Of a stretch of DNA of 7,192 nucleotides, positions 1 to 6,159 are shown one piece after another; position 1 is the stretch's first letter; every line of letters starts with the position of its first letter. The DNA is from Bdellovibrionales bacterium (GTDB lineage: Bacteria > Bdellovibrionota > JAFGOL01): positions 1 to 7,192 of the forward strand of contig JAKLHL010000072.1 of NCBI GenBank assembly GCA_022710165.1, written 5' to 3'. The notes under the pieces are model-generated. The model saw only the letters and a list, made by a program, of their open reading frames with translations, searched no databases and was not told the DNA's origin. The position numbers were made by a program, and so were the translations under genes.

Positions 1-831
1 GTTAATGTCCTGATAAGAAAAGGTGAGTTCGTGGCAGTAACTGGCGACGGTGTCAACGACACCCCTGCCCTAAAAACAGCCAACATAGGTGTTGCTATGG
101 GCTCCGGCACAGATGCCGCCAAAGAAGTCGGTTCAATGATAATTACTGACGACAAGTTCTCTTCCATCGTAGCTGGTGTAGAAGAAGGCCGTTTTGCCTA
201 CGACAACATAAGAAAAGTAATATACCTTCTGATATCAACTGGTATCGCCGGAATAATCTTCATAATACCGTCGGTGTTGATGGGACTCCCCCTGCCCTTG
301 CTGCCTGTCCAGTTATTGTGGTTGAACCTTGTCACGAACGGCATTCAGGACGTTGCTCTTGCCTTTGAGGGTGGAGAAAAAGGTGCAATGAGACGTAAAC
401 CTAGGAACACAAAAGAAGGGATCTTTGATCCTCAGATGATAAAACAGACCATAGTATCGAGCCTGACAATAGCTATCGTTGTTTTTGTAACATGGTACTG
501 GCTTATAGCTGTAAAACAGATGCCAGAATACTCTGCAAGGAACATGATCTTACTGTTAATGGTCCTATTCCAGAACATGCACATATTTAACTGCAGGTCA
601 GAGGTAAGTTCAGCGTTCAAGGTGCCTTTAAGCAACAACTACCTTTTGATATTCGGGATCATGCTCGCTCAGGGCATCCATATAGTCAGTATGCACATCC
701 CTCTTATGCAAAATACCTTAAAGCTAGAGCATGTAAGCATGTCCTCTTGGGCTACGATGCTTTCTCTGTCATTAACAATAATCCTAGTCATGGAAATATT
801 CAAAATAGCCAGGAGAAAAAAAACATTATGA
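1..831 (+). CDS. P-type cation-transporting ATPase, C-terminal part (5' end outside window)
   Basis: The frame is open from base 1, so the gene begins upstream; the GTG at 31 is not a start. About 276 residues are visible. They begin at the end of the P domain with the hinge motif TGDGVNDTPAL (visible residues 14-24), whose aspartates help bind Mg in all P-type ATPases. About six membrane segments follow (M5-M10). The stretch PVQLLWLNLVTNG (about 102-114) and the Cation_ATPase_C-like tail, with its NCRSE motif after M8, place it in the P2-type, SERCA-like ATPases. It should use ATP to move a cation across the inner membrane. By alignment from memory with SERCA, the M5 ligands Asn768 and Glu771 are Gly, Asp800 in M6 is Asn and Glu908 in M8 is Gln, so calcium is doubtful; the ion cannot be named. 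It ends with a basic RRKK tail. Its TGA overlaps the ATG of the next gene. Family is secure, substrate is not. Confidence 0.95.
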   Translation, partial: VNVLIRKGEFVAVTGDGVNDTPALKTANIGVAMGSGTDAAKEVGSMIITDDKFSSIVAGVEEGRFAYDNIRKVIYLLISTGIAGIIFIIPSVLMGLPLPLLPVQLLWLNLVTNGIQDVALAFEGGEKGAMRRKPRNTKEGIFDPQMIKQTIVSSLTIAIVVFVTWYWLIAVKQMPEYSARNMILLLMVLFQNMHIFNCRSEVSSAFKVPLSNNYLLIFGIMLAQGIHIVSMHIPLMQNTLKLEHVSMSSWATMLSLSLTIILVMEIFKIARRKKTL

Positions 832-1532
832 CCTTTAAAAAACTTTATAGTCTTTTATTGTTGTCGTCCGTTTTGCTGATATCGGGGTGCAATAGCGATC
901 AATCAAACTCAGATCAAACTACGCTAAAAGTCAAAAACAGCACTACACAAGACGTTGAGGTATGGCTTACACTTGGCAACGTCGAAGAATTCATCACCGA
1001 CGTAGAGGGTATTTTTGGTATAACAACAAGCGGAGACCAGGGCAGCTTTATCCTAAAGGCAGGAGAAGAGATCGAATACACTTCAGAAAGAGGAATTTCT
1101 GGGAACATCTCTTTTGGTTCAGCACCTGAGAATTGCCCTACCACGGAATTCCCAAATGGATTTAACATATTCGAATTTTGTTTGAATAACTCTTCACAAG
1201 CAGGAGCACCTCAAGAGACCATCGATATAAGTGCAGTAGCAGGAGTACATTCTTTAATAAGGGCCACGACGTCTGGGGGCGGAACATGGAATGCAGGAAC
1301 AGACTATCAAGGCATAAGCTCATTTGAGAACGGGGAGCTTTATACTAACACGGGACGCATAGGCGTGTTCCCATACGGCTGTGACAACTGTACTTCCATT
1401 GATCTACCTCCACCATGTGTGGCTCACCCAGCTTATGAAACACCACAGGCAGAACCGATCTGCAACATACAAAGGGACGCTGTAAATAGTGGCGGAACTA
1501 TACTTGTAGAGTTCCTTGGTTTTACAATTTAA
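828..1532 (+). CDS. cysteine-rich lipoprotein of unknown function
   Basis: The product is a 234-residue exported lipoprotein. The start at 828 was chosen because it gives a textbook signal peptide (two Lys, then a Leu-rich core) ending in the lipobox LISGC with lipidated Cys21, and because AGGAG lies at 811-815. An in-frame ATG at 747 would bury the signal peptide and lies inside the ATPase gene. The residues after Cys21 (Asn, Ser, Asp) are a Ser/Asn/Asp/Gln linker. The mature part looks beta-rich, with six further cysteines (103, 118, 185, 188, 197, 212) and a distinctive GVFPYGCDNCTS stretch near 179-190, suggesting disulfides in an extracytoplasmic domain. I do not recognise the family; a remote resemblance to thaumatin-like folds is only a guess. 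The ATGA overlap with the ATPase stop suggests translational coupling, so the protein may act in the same envelope process. Gene reality is secure; function is unknown. Confidence 0.88.
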   Translation: MTFKKLYSLLLLSSVLLISGCNSDQSNSDQTTLKVKNSTTQDVEVWLTLGNVEEFITDVEGIFGITTSGDQGSFILKAGEEIEYTSERGISGNISFGSAPENCPTTEFPNGFNIFEFCLNNSSQAGAPQETIDISAVAGVHSLIRATTSGGGTWNAGTDYQGISSFENGELYTNTGRIGVFPYGCDNCTSIDLPPPCVAHPAYETPQAEPICNIQRDAVNSGGTILVEFLGFTI

Positions 1533-1550
1533 AGCTATATAAACTAAATA

Positions 1551-2279
1551 TCACTGGCACTCAGAAACGCTGCCGTGAAATTCACCCGGGTTGCCTTCCT
1601 TGTTTATGAAAGTTCCAGCCACTGTGTCTCCAGTTATGGTCCCTTCACCCATACGGCCGGTATCATCTATCTCTGCCGTTATGCTATCGCCGGTCCTCTC
1701 GCCCTTTATAGTGCGGTACTCATGCCTTGATGAGTAATTTATCCTCACGCCAGAGACCTTGGTAGCTGTTACAACAATATTAAAAAGGCCTGTGCTTCCG
1801 CCGGAACCTCCTGTAAAGGTCCCACAAAAAACTTTTACGTCTGGGTTGTTGGTAAAGTTCAACCCTGCAAATCCGCCGCCTGTATCATCGTCGGTACCAG
1901 TATAGTCGCCATCCATCAAGTTGTTGTCCAAAGAACCTGTTAAAGAAAATCCATCATCACCTGTCAGATCAAGATCCCCCGTAGAACTGTCATAAGAACC
2001 AGTCAGAGTTATTGATCTTCCTCCTGCCAGATTAATGGTTCCAGTCGCTGTCATTCCGCTTGCCGCATCTGCAGAAACTTCTGTTGCAGAGACCACAGGA
2101 GTAATCGTTACACTTATAGTACCGGTCTGCTTGCCGGCTTCAGTATCGTTTGTGCCTGCTATAGTACCTTCAAAAGTCGTGGTAGTTGTAGGATAGGAAC
2201 TGCCGTCATCGCCGCCACAGGATAGTACGCCCAAAAAAACCACAGTTGCGGATAGAATTAACACTATTTTCTTTTTCAA
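1551..2279 (-). CDS. Gly/Thr/Asp-rich beta-type lipoprotein, TTG start
   Basis: A 242-residue lipoprotein, convergent with the previous gene across only 18 bases. The first in-frame ATG is at 2348 but adds 23 residues that spoil the signal peptide. The TTG at 2279 has a GGAGGTG ribosome binding site six bases upstream and gives Lys-Lys-Lys, a hydrophobic core and the lipobox GVLSC (Cys21), so it is preferred. After the lipid anchor comes an acidic Gly/Asp/Ser tether and a run of five Thr. The rest is built from short Thr/Gly/Ser-rich segments with alternating hydrophobic residues (ISVTITPVV, SITLTGSYD, GDLDLTGDD, GSLDNN), as in a beta-sandwich or beta-roll. Two cysteines, 152 and 241 (the penultimate residue), could form a disulfide. 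The repeated 'GTI/GTF...G.' segments in the C-terminal third resemble those of many uncharacterised envelope lipoproteins. No enzyme motif is visible and the function is unknown. Confidence 0.85.
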   Translation of the reverse strand: MKKKIVLILSATVVFLGVLSCGGDDGSSYPTTTTTFEGTIAGTNDTEAGKQTGTISVTITPVVSATEVSADAASGMTATGTINLAGGRSITLTGSYDSSTGDLDLTGDDGFSLTGSLDNNLMDGDYTGTDDDTGGGFAGLNFTNNPDVKVFCGTFTGGSGGSTGLFNIVVTATKVSGVRINYSSRHEYRTIKGERTGDSITAEIDDTGRMGEGTITGDTVAGTFINKEGNPGEFHGSVSECQ

Positions 2280-2283
2280 TCTA

Positions 2284-2290
2284 CACCTCC
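2284..2290 (-). promoter_or_regulatory. Shine-Dalgarno site that selects the TTG start
   Basis: Read on the minus strand, GGAGGTG ends six bases before the TTG (three of those bases separate the GGAGGTG from the codon). This near-perfect match to the 16S anti-Shine-Dalgarno, together with the lipoprotein signal peptide that begins exactly there, sets the start at 2279 rather than at the upstream ATG at 2348. Confidence 0.75.
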
Positions 2291-2366
2291 CCAAATATGG
2301 GACCTTGATAAATCTCTTTAAGTTTACGCCCATAAGAAGGCCAGTCAAGAAATGAGTATAAAATAG

Positions 2367-2395
2367 TTAGCGCAATCCCGTCATCGATGTATAAT
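2367..2395 (+). promoter_or_regulatory. candidate sigma-70 promoter for the DUF6868/methyltransferase genes
   Basis: A perfect TATAAT lies at 2390-2395, directly preceded by TG. The -35 position, with a 17-base spacer, is TTAGCG (2367-2372), a weak match. Transcription would begin about 2402, giving a leader of about 25 bases that carries the GGAGG site at 2414-2418. The 147-base gap at 2280-2426 is the divergent intergenic region shared with the minus-strand lipoprotein gene. I saw no comparably good promoter for that gene. Confidence 0.4.
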
Positions 2396-2426
2396 GAGCC
2401 AATAAACCAATACGGAGGGCGTTTAA

Positions 2427-2678
2427 ATGACCTTGATAACTATTGAGAACCTAAGACAAATCTTCCTTTGGATGACCATAATCAACTTCGGGATCTTGAT
2501 CTTCTATTTCATCCTTTTAGTATCAGCCAAGGGATTCATCTATAAGTTACACGGCAAGTGGTTCAACATAAAAAAGGAGAAGATGAGCTCAGCGTTATAT
2601 AAAGTGATGGCATTCTACAAGATAGCCATAATCATTTTCAACCTGGTCCCATACATAGCTCTATCGATAATATTATGA
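2427..2678 (+). CDS. small two-helix membrane protein resembling DUF6868
   Basis: An 83-residue protein with two predicted membrane helices, at about residues 12-34 and 60-82. They are joined by a basic, cytoplasm-like stretch carrying the signature LHGKWFNI (41-48) and several lysines. The pattern of early 'LR..FLW...IN', central 'HGKWF' and C-terminal 'AFYKI...FNLVPYIAL' matches what I recall of DUF6868, a small-protein family of unknown function; this is from memory and has not been checked. ATG has GGAGG at 2414-2418, eight bases upstream. The stop overlaps the next start as ATGA, so the two genes are very likely co-transcribed and translationally coupled. No catalytic motif is seen. The protein probably sits in the inner membrane; its role is unknown. 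Confidence 0.82.
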   Translation: MTLITIENLRQIFLWMTIINFGILIFYFILLVSAKGFIYKLHGKWFNIKKEKMSSALYKVMAFYKIAIIIFNLVPYIALSIIL

Positions 2679-3448
2679 AAAAATGGTACGAAGCACTATT
2701 TGAGAACTACGCCCTTAAATATGAGAGCGAACCCTTTACCCAGGGTACTATCGGTGAATGTGATTTCATCGAGCAGGAACTTAACCATAACAAAGCACTA
2801 AAGATAATCGATATAGGCTGCGGCACTGGAAGACACAGCATTGAACTATCAAAAAGAGGATATAAGCTCACAGGCGTAGACCTCTCAAGCTCTATGATAG
2901 AGAGGGCAAAACAAAAAGCGGCCGCCTCATCCCTAAACATAGACTTTAAAGTGTTTGATGCAAGAAAGCTCCCTTTCAATGAGGAGTTCGATCTTGCCAT
3001 CATGCTCTGCGAGGGTGGATTCTCTTTGATGGAAACGGACGAGATGAACTTTGAAATACTTAAGAGCGCAACGAAGGCTCTAAAGCCCAAAGGCAAGTTC
3101 ATCTTTACCGCCTTGAACGGACTATTCCCGCTGTTCAACTCAGTTAAGGATTTTTATGCCGACAATGCCAAAGAAGGCAGCTCAAACTGCGTCAACTGCA
3201 GCTTTGACCTCATGACATTCAGGGACCACAACAAGGTTACCTTCACCGATGATTCCGGTGTTCAAAAAGAGCTGGAATGCAATGAAAGGTATTATGTCCC
3301 GAGTGAAATAACATGGATGCTTAGATCCCTTGGCTACAGTGAAATAAATATCTATGGCTCAAAACTTGGTGCTTTTTCACGAAACGACAAGCTTACCCCT
3401 AATGATTTTGAGCTGCTTGTTATAGCTGAAAAAAGCAAAATACTGTGA
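2675..3448 (+). CDS. class I SAM-dependent methyltransferase
   Basis: A 257-residue soluble methyltransferase of the Methyltransf_25/11 type. Motif I, IDIGCGTGR (45-53), is the Gly-rich SAM-binding loop. Asp69 in GVDLS (67-71), at the end of strand beta-2, should bind the ribose hydroxyls, and FDARKLPF (94-101) is the following acidic loop near the adenine. ALKPKGKFIFT (135-145) is the usual strand-5 region. The C-terminal half, with YYVPSEITWMLRSLGYSEINIYG (207-228), is the typical cap and last strand in which substrate is held, so the methyl acceptor cannot be deduced. There is no signal peptide. The ATG overlaps the stop of the small membrane protein gene by four bases. I see no separate Shine-Dalgarno sequence, which points to translation by coupling. 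The family is certain; small molecules are a likelier substrate than nucleic acid or protein, but that is inference. Confidence 0.93.
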   Translation: MKKWYEALFENYALKYESEPFTQGTIGECDFIEQELNHNKALKIIDIGCGTGRHSIELSKRGYKLTGVDLSSSMIERAKQKAAASSLNIDFKVFDARKLPFNEEFDLAIMLCEGGFSLMETDEMNFEILKSATKALKPKGKFIFTALNGLFPLFNSVKDFYADNAKEGSSNCVNCSFDLMTFRDHNKVTFTDDSGVQKELECNERYYVPSEITWMLRSLGYSEINIYGSKLGAFSRNDKLTPNDFELLVIAEKSKIL

Positions 3449-3493
3449 TAAAAACGTCATCAGACTTTTATTTTATAAAAAAGGAGATACAAA

Positions 3494-4483
3494 ATGAAAA
3501 CCTTATCACTTTTTGTATTAGTATCTGCTCTTTCAGTAATGGCTTGTTCTGGATCAAGCACTACTGCAAAAGAAGTACAAAGTATTGCAACTGTTGGAGG
3601 ATGCCCTGATGGTGTGACCTCATCAGAGGCTGGTAACATATACATAACTGATATATGCAGCGGAGAGGTCAAAAAAGTGAATAGTGATGGTACCGTAACT
3701 ATAATAGTCCCAACAGGCCAGATAGATGATGCAGACGGCATAACATCCGTCACCACGGATGCTGGGAAAGAGATCCTTTATGTGACCCAAACAGGAACAG
3801 ACCCTGACAGCGGAGAGATAATCTCTACAGACGGCAGTATAAAAAAGATCGATGTTGATACAGGTACTGTAACAGAGCTCGTTGATAACTCTGTAATAAC
3901 CAACCCAACAGGTATAGCCGCAGACAGCTCAGGGAATATCTACGTCGCTGACCAGTCTGGTGCAGTTTATAAGGTGCCAGTTGATGATGCTGGTAACGCA
4001 GGAGCTCCTGTGGACCTTACAGCAACACTACCTGCTGGTGTAACAATAGATGCTCCTCACGGGCTAACACTAGTCGACAATTCTGACAACTCCGTTACTC
4101 TATATGTAACCGACCAGGGCGTTAACAATAATAACATAATAAAGATCGACGTACCTGTCGCAACAGAACCTGTTATAACAGAAGTAACACCTCCTACTCC
4201 AGCAAGTGCGGAAGAAGGCAAATTCAACAAGCCGCACGGCATAGGAAGAGACAAGAACGGCGCTATCTTTGTAGCCGACGAGAACAATAACAGGGTCGCC
4301 ATAATAACACCTAACGGTAATGTTGTGACTTTCGCTGGAGATAATGCAGGTACAGCAGGAGACGAAAGCGGAGATCCTAATACTTCAAAACTTGACAAAC
4401 CAAGAGGCATCTGCGTTGACAACTCAGACGCTGTGCTAATATGCGACTATGCAAACGCCAAGGTCAAAAAAGTGCTGAAGTAA
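3494..4483 (+). CDS. NHL-repeat beta-propeller lipoprotein
   Basis: A 329-residue exported lipoprotein. The short signal peptide ends in VMAC (Cys18), followed by a Ser/Thr linker. The rest is a propeller of NHL/SMP30-like blades with the recurring pattern 'P.GI..D..GNIYVAD...G.V.K'. Recognisable blades lie near residues 38-73, 79-130, 137-163, 187-221, 246-283 and 302-328, which would make a six-bladed propeller. The best preserved are NPTGIAADSSGNIYVADQSG (137-156) and the one starting KPHGIGRDKNG (246-256). Family propellers serve as binding platforms or, less often, enzymes; no catalytic residues can be assigned, so a surface-exposed or periplasmic binding role is the likely reading. AGGAG at 3482-3486 precedes the ATG by seven bases. 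The gene follows the methyltransferase by 45 bases and precedes the TerB-like gene by 24, so it probably belongs to the same transcription unit. Confidence 0.9.
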   Translation: MKTLSLFVLVSALSVMACSGSSTTAKEVQSIATVGGCPDGVTSSEAGNIYITDICSGEVKKVNSDGTVTIIVPTGQIDDADGITSVTTDAGKEILYVTQTGTDPDSGEIISTDGSIKKIDVDTGTVTELVDNSVITNPTGIAADSSGNIYVADQSGAVYKVPVDDAGNAGAPVDLTATLPAGVTIDAPHGLTLVDNSDNSVTLYVTDQGVNNNNIIKIDVPVATEPVITEVTPPTPASAEEGKFNKPHGIGRDKNGAIFVADENNNRVAIITPNGNVVTFAGDNAGTAGDESGDPNTSKLDKPRGICVDNSDAVLICDYANAKVKKVLK

Positions 4484-4507
4484 AAGATCTTAACTGCTGG
4501 AGGAAAT

Positions 4508-4921
4508 ATGACTAATAATACAAGAAAACTTTTGCCTGAAGAAGCAATAGCATTAATTTGTATGTGCGCCATTCAGGCAGACACACGTATAAGATCTACT
4601 GAATTAAAAAAGCTTACATACATGATAGCGCTAAGCCCCTTATACAGACACATAAAAGACCCTGTGGAATACATTTCCAGCTTAAACAGAGAATTTTCCG
4701 GCCAAGAGGTAGAGAAAATAATTAATGACGCCATTGACGCTCTGTCTCCATCCCTTTGTGAAACTGCTTATGCATGGGCTTATGAGATAGTAATGTCAGA
4801 TCTTGGGGTTTCTCAGGATGAACATGTTTATCTTAACCTTCTCGTCAAAAAGATGGGAATAAACGGCAACCTCGCCGGAAAGATCGGTGTAGTAATTGCC
4901 ATATTGAACCGTAAGGGATAA
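4508..4921 (+). CDS. TerB-like (tellurite resistance TerB family) helical protein
   Basis: A 137-residue, cytoplasmic, largely helical protein. Two internal half-repeats follow the TerB pattern 'ADG.I...E': the first is QADTRIRSTELKKL (23-36), with Asp25 and Glu32, and the second is MSDLGVSQDEHVYL (96-109), with Asp98 and Glu105. In the family these acidic positions lie at a metal-binding site between the helix bundles. Both lack the usual Gly after Asp (Thr26, Leu99), so metal binding is uncertain. CETAYAWAYEIVMSD (84-98) matches the typical 'ta..la..ia.aD' helix. TerB-domain proteins occur in tellurite and phage/stress response loci and also singly in ordinary operons. No other ter gene is present, so tellurite resistance should not be inferred. 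GGAGG at 4499-4503 lies four bases from the ATG. It appears to be the last gene of the plus-strand cluster, but no intrinsic terminator follows. Confidence 0.8.
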   Translation: MTNNTRKLLPEEAIALICMCAIQADTRIRSTELKKLTYMIALSPLYRHIKDPVEYISSLNREFSGQEVEKIINDAIDALSPSLCETAYAWAYEIVMSDLGVSQDEHVYLNLLVKKMGINGNLAGKIGVVIAILNRKG

Positions 4922-4936
4922 CACCAAAATTTGATC

Positions 4937-5101
4937 CTACTCCATTTGCCTATTCAAAAGATGGAGCAAAACCTTCCAGCCAGCATAGGCCATCAAGAGT
5001 ATTGCTAACCCTGTCCGTAAAATCCAGAACGAGTTTGGACTAAATTGATTTGGAGTCAATTTTATGTTATCAATATAACAACTGATTAAAACAAGAGACA
5101 A
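4937..5101 (-). pseudogene. possible small membrane ORF or decayed gene tail
   Basis: The 199-base gap between the TerB-like gene and the next secreted protein has an open minus-strand frame of 54 codons, from just after a TAA to a TAG at 4937-4939. The translation looks protein-like: a soluble N-terminal part with LTPNQFSPNSFW, then a membrane-helix-like stretch with GLAILLMAYAGWKVLLHLL and a polar end (NRQME). No ATG begins it. The only ATGs are late (4993 and 4945), and neither of the TTGs (5101, 5059) has a Shine-Dalgarno sequence. It could be the tail of a decayed gene, a small protein with a weak start, or chance. The candidate promoter for the plus-strand gene at 5121 lies inside it. 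Confidence 0.25.
5042..5079 (+). promoter_or_regulatory. inverted repeat and candidate promoter upstream of the 5121 gene
   Basis: A perfect 7-base inverted repeat, AAATTGA (5042-5048) and TCAATTT (5056-5062), has a 7-base centre. It overlaps a candidate -35 (TTGGAG, 5050-5055) placed 18 bases before TATAAC (5074-5079), a five-of-six match to the -10 consensus. Transcription would start near 5086 and the leader would carry GGAGG at 5107-5111. The repeat could be an operator for a dimeric regulator; being AT-rich, it could also be chance. Confidence 0.3.
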
Positions 5102-5120
5102 TTATCGGAGGAAAATCAAA

Positions 5121-5516
5121 GTGAGAACATTTTTAATTCTTGTGTGTCTTTTTTTCTCTTTTTCGGCTTTTCCCTCAATGTCCTGCTTTATCACAACCAC
5201 AGGAGACCTTAAAACAACCGATTCGCATAATCCTAACAGTCTAGTTATAACCGTAAAAAATTCTCTATATGGTGAAAACAAAACCACTTGCCCCTTTATG
5301 TTGGAAATAGAGAGTCTGCTTCTGATAGATAATAAAGTTTACAAGCAATCCGACCCGAATGTTCCAAAAAATGCGAAAAAGATGGGCGCTCTTCCAAACG
5401 TTGTACATTTAGTTTCTAATGACACAACACCAGAAGGAACTATTGTGTGTTCTTATGCTTTGTTCACGGTATATCTACATTACCCAAATGCATATGTTGT
5501 TTGTAATATAAAATAA
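5121..5516 (+). CDS. small secreted cysteine-containing protein, unknown family
   Basis: A 131-residue protein starting with GTG, with GGAGG (5107-5111) nine bases upstream and no better in-frame start. The first about 21 residues form a Sec signal peptide: Arg2, then a very hydrophobic Leu/Phe core, then AFPSMS. Cleavage is likely near Ser21 or Cys22. The sequence before Cys22 (SMSC) is a poor lipobox, so a secreted periplasmic protein is more likely than a lipoprotein. The mature part has four cysteines (22, 57, 110, 128), enough for two disulfides, with hydrophobic beta-like stretches at about 41-47, 60-70 and 106-128. I do not recognise a family and see no catalytic motif. It stands alone, with its own candidate promoter, at the edge of the accessory region. 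A 7-base hairpin overlaps its stop codon and the first repeat copy begins 30 bases downstream. Confidence 0.75.
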   Translation: MRTFLILVCLFFSFSAFPSMSCFITTTGDLKTTDSHNPNSLVITVKNSLYGENKTTCPFMLEIESLLLIDNKVYKQSDPNVPKNAKKMGALPNVVHLVSNDTTPEGTIVCSYALFTVYLHYPNAYVVCNIK

Positions 5517-5534
5517 GGACCCTGGCATCCTTAT
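5513..5534 (+). other. small hairpin at the end of the secreted-protein gene
   Basis: ATAAGGA (5513-5519) and TCCTTAT (5528-5534) pair perfectly over seven bases around an 8-base loop, with the TAA stop codon inside the left arm. No run of T follows on either side, so this is not a standard intrinsic terminator. It might protect the mRNA end or be chance. Confidence 0.3.
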
Positions 5535-5545
5535 CAAAGAATAGA

Positions 5546-5607
5546 TTTCAGCGAAGTAGTCCACGCTTGCGGTATTTAATCCTGTTTCATGTTTCCATTC
5601 CCGCAAG
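5546..5607 (+). repeat. dispersed direct repeat, copy 1
   Basis: This 62-base stretch matches copy 2 at 6256-6337, in the same orientation, over almost its whole length once a 20-base insertion in copy 2 is allowed for. Shared blocks are TTTCAGCGAAGTAG, CCACGC, GCGGTATTT, ATCCTGTTT, ATGTTTCCA and CCGCAAG. It contains a 7-base inverted repeat, CTTGCGG (5566-5572) with CCGCAAG (5601-5607). It lies four bases past the stop of the carbonic anhydrase-like gene. On the minus strand one frame reads NMKQD, stop, then IPQAWTTSLKSIL, matching the frame in copy 2, so it may be the broken tail of a coding sequence rather than a structural DNA repeat. Confidence 0.8.
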
Positions 5608-5610
5608 AAA

Positions 5611-6150
5611 TTATTCCTGAAGTTGATACAATTTACTGTCTTCAAGAAGGTACATTAATGGAGCAATTAGGATCTTGGGATACTTATCCCTTAGACGTTT
5701 GGCTTCTTGAAGGACAAAACCTATTTCGTTGCCTATTTCAAACATTGGGGCAAATTGCATAAAGTGTTCTTCTGCTTTTTCTTTATCCCATCCAGCGAAC
5801 TTAATCAGCCCGTCTATGAATTTGTCTTTTTTACTCACCAAATTAACCATGCCGCAATTATTATGAGCTATAAGGGCCAGTGTAGTAACCTCACCCGTGG
5901 CGATAGCAAAAGAGACTTTGAATTCACTATATCGAAGGTTCCCTCCGCCAGTCCTAATAATAAAAGCAAAATTATCGGGCAGAGTTAGTTGCTTTCTGTT
6001 ATCCATGCACATACCTACGATAAGTTCAGGTTTATCATGCTTCTCAAAAGGAAGCTTAAGGTTATGATACTTAAAAAGCTTATGTATTGGTGTCCCTATA
6101 TAATGTTTAAAAACATCTTGCTCAGAATTTACTGGGTACAATCGATCCAT
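5611..6150 (-). CDS. beta-carbonic anhydrase-like protein
   Basis: A 179-residue cytoplasmic protein of the beta-carbonic anhydrase fold, a zinc enzyme family that interconverts CO2 and bicarbonate. All expected active-site residues are present: CMDNR (48-52) gives zinc ligand Cys48 and the Asp50-Arg52 dyad, and HNNC (96-99) gives His96 and Cys99. FAFIIRTGGGNLR (61-73) matches the usual 'FvvRnAGN' strand. The end, with MYLLEDSKLYQL, matches the common 'G..ydv.tG.l' closing strand, so the protein is complete, though shorter than most bacterial members (about 200-220). The variant Met-Cys-Met-Asp-Asn-Arg (usual GCSDSR) marks a divergent branch, and activity is not assured. The ATG at 6150 has no Shine-Dalgarno sequence; a TATAAT ends nine bases upstream, implying an almost leaderless mRNA. 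The gene reads against its neighbours and sits between two direct repeats beside a tRNA remnant, suggesting acquisition by transfer. Confidence 0.85.
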   Translation of the reverse strand: MDRLYPVNSEQDVFKHYIGTPIHKLFKYHNLKLPFEKHDKPELIVGMCMDNRKQLTLPDNFAFIIRTGGGNLRYSEFKVSFAIATGEVTTLALIAHNNCGMVNLVSKKDKFIDGLIKFAGWDKEKAEEHFMQFAPMFEIGNEIGFVLQEAKRLRDKYPKILIAPLMYLLEDSKLYQLQE

Positions 6151-6159
6151 ATTAAAGCT

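Noticed and set aside
747..827. Upstream ATG extension of the cysteine-rich lipoprotein
   Set aside because: It lies wholly inside the ATPase gene and would place 27 polar residues before a clear lipoprotein signal peptide.
2280..2348. Upstream ATG extension of the minus-strand lipoprotein
   Set aside because: The added 23 residues bury the signal peptide, while the TTG at 2279 has a strong ribosome binding site.
2707..3138. Minus-strand ORF opposite the methyltransferase
   Set aside because: It is fully antisense to a gene with clear methyltransferase motifs and its translation has no recognisable features.
4508..4921. Tellurite resistance operon
   Set aside because: Only a single TerB-like gene is present, with altered motif residues and none of the other ter genes.
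4940..4966. CTCCAT/ATGGAG hairpin as terminator of the TerB-like gene
   Set aside because: The stem is only six bases, the loop is 15 bases, and no run of T follows on the plus strand.
5116..5190. Lipoprotein call for the gene at 5121
   Set aside because: Ser-Met-Ser before Cys22 is a poor lipobox; ordinary signal peptidase cleavage is more likely.
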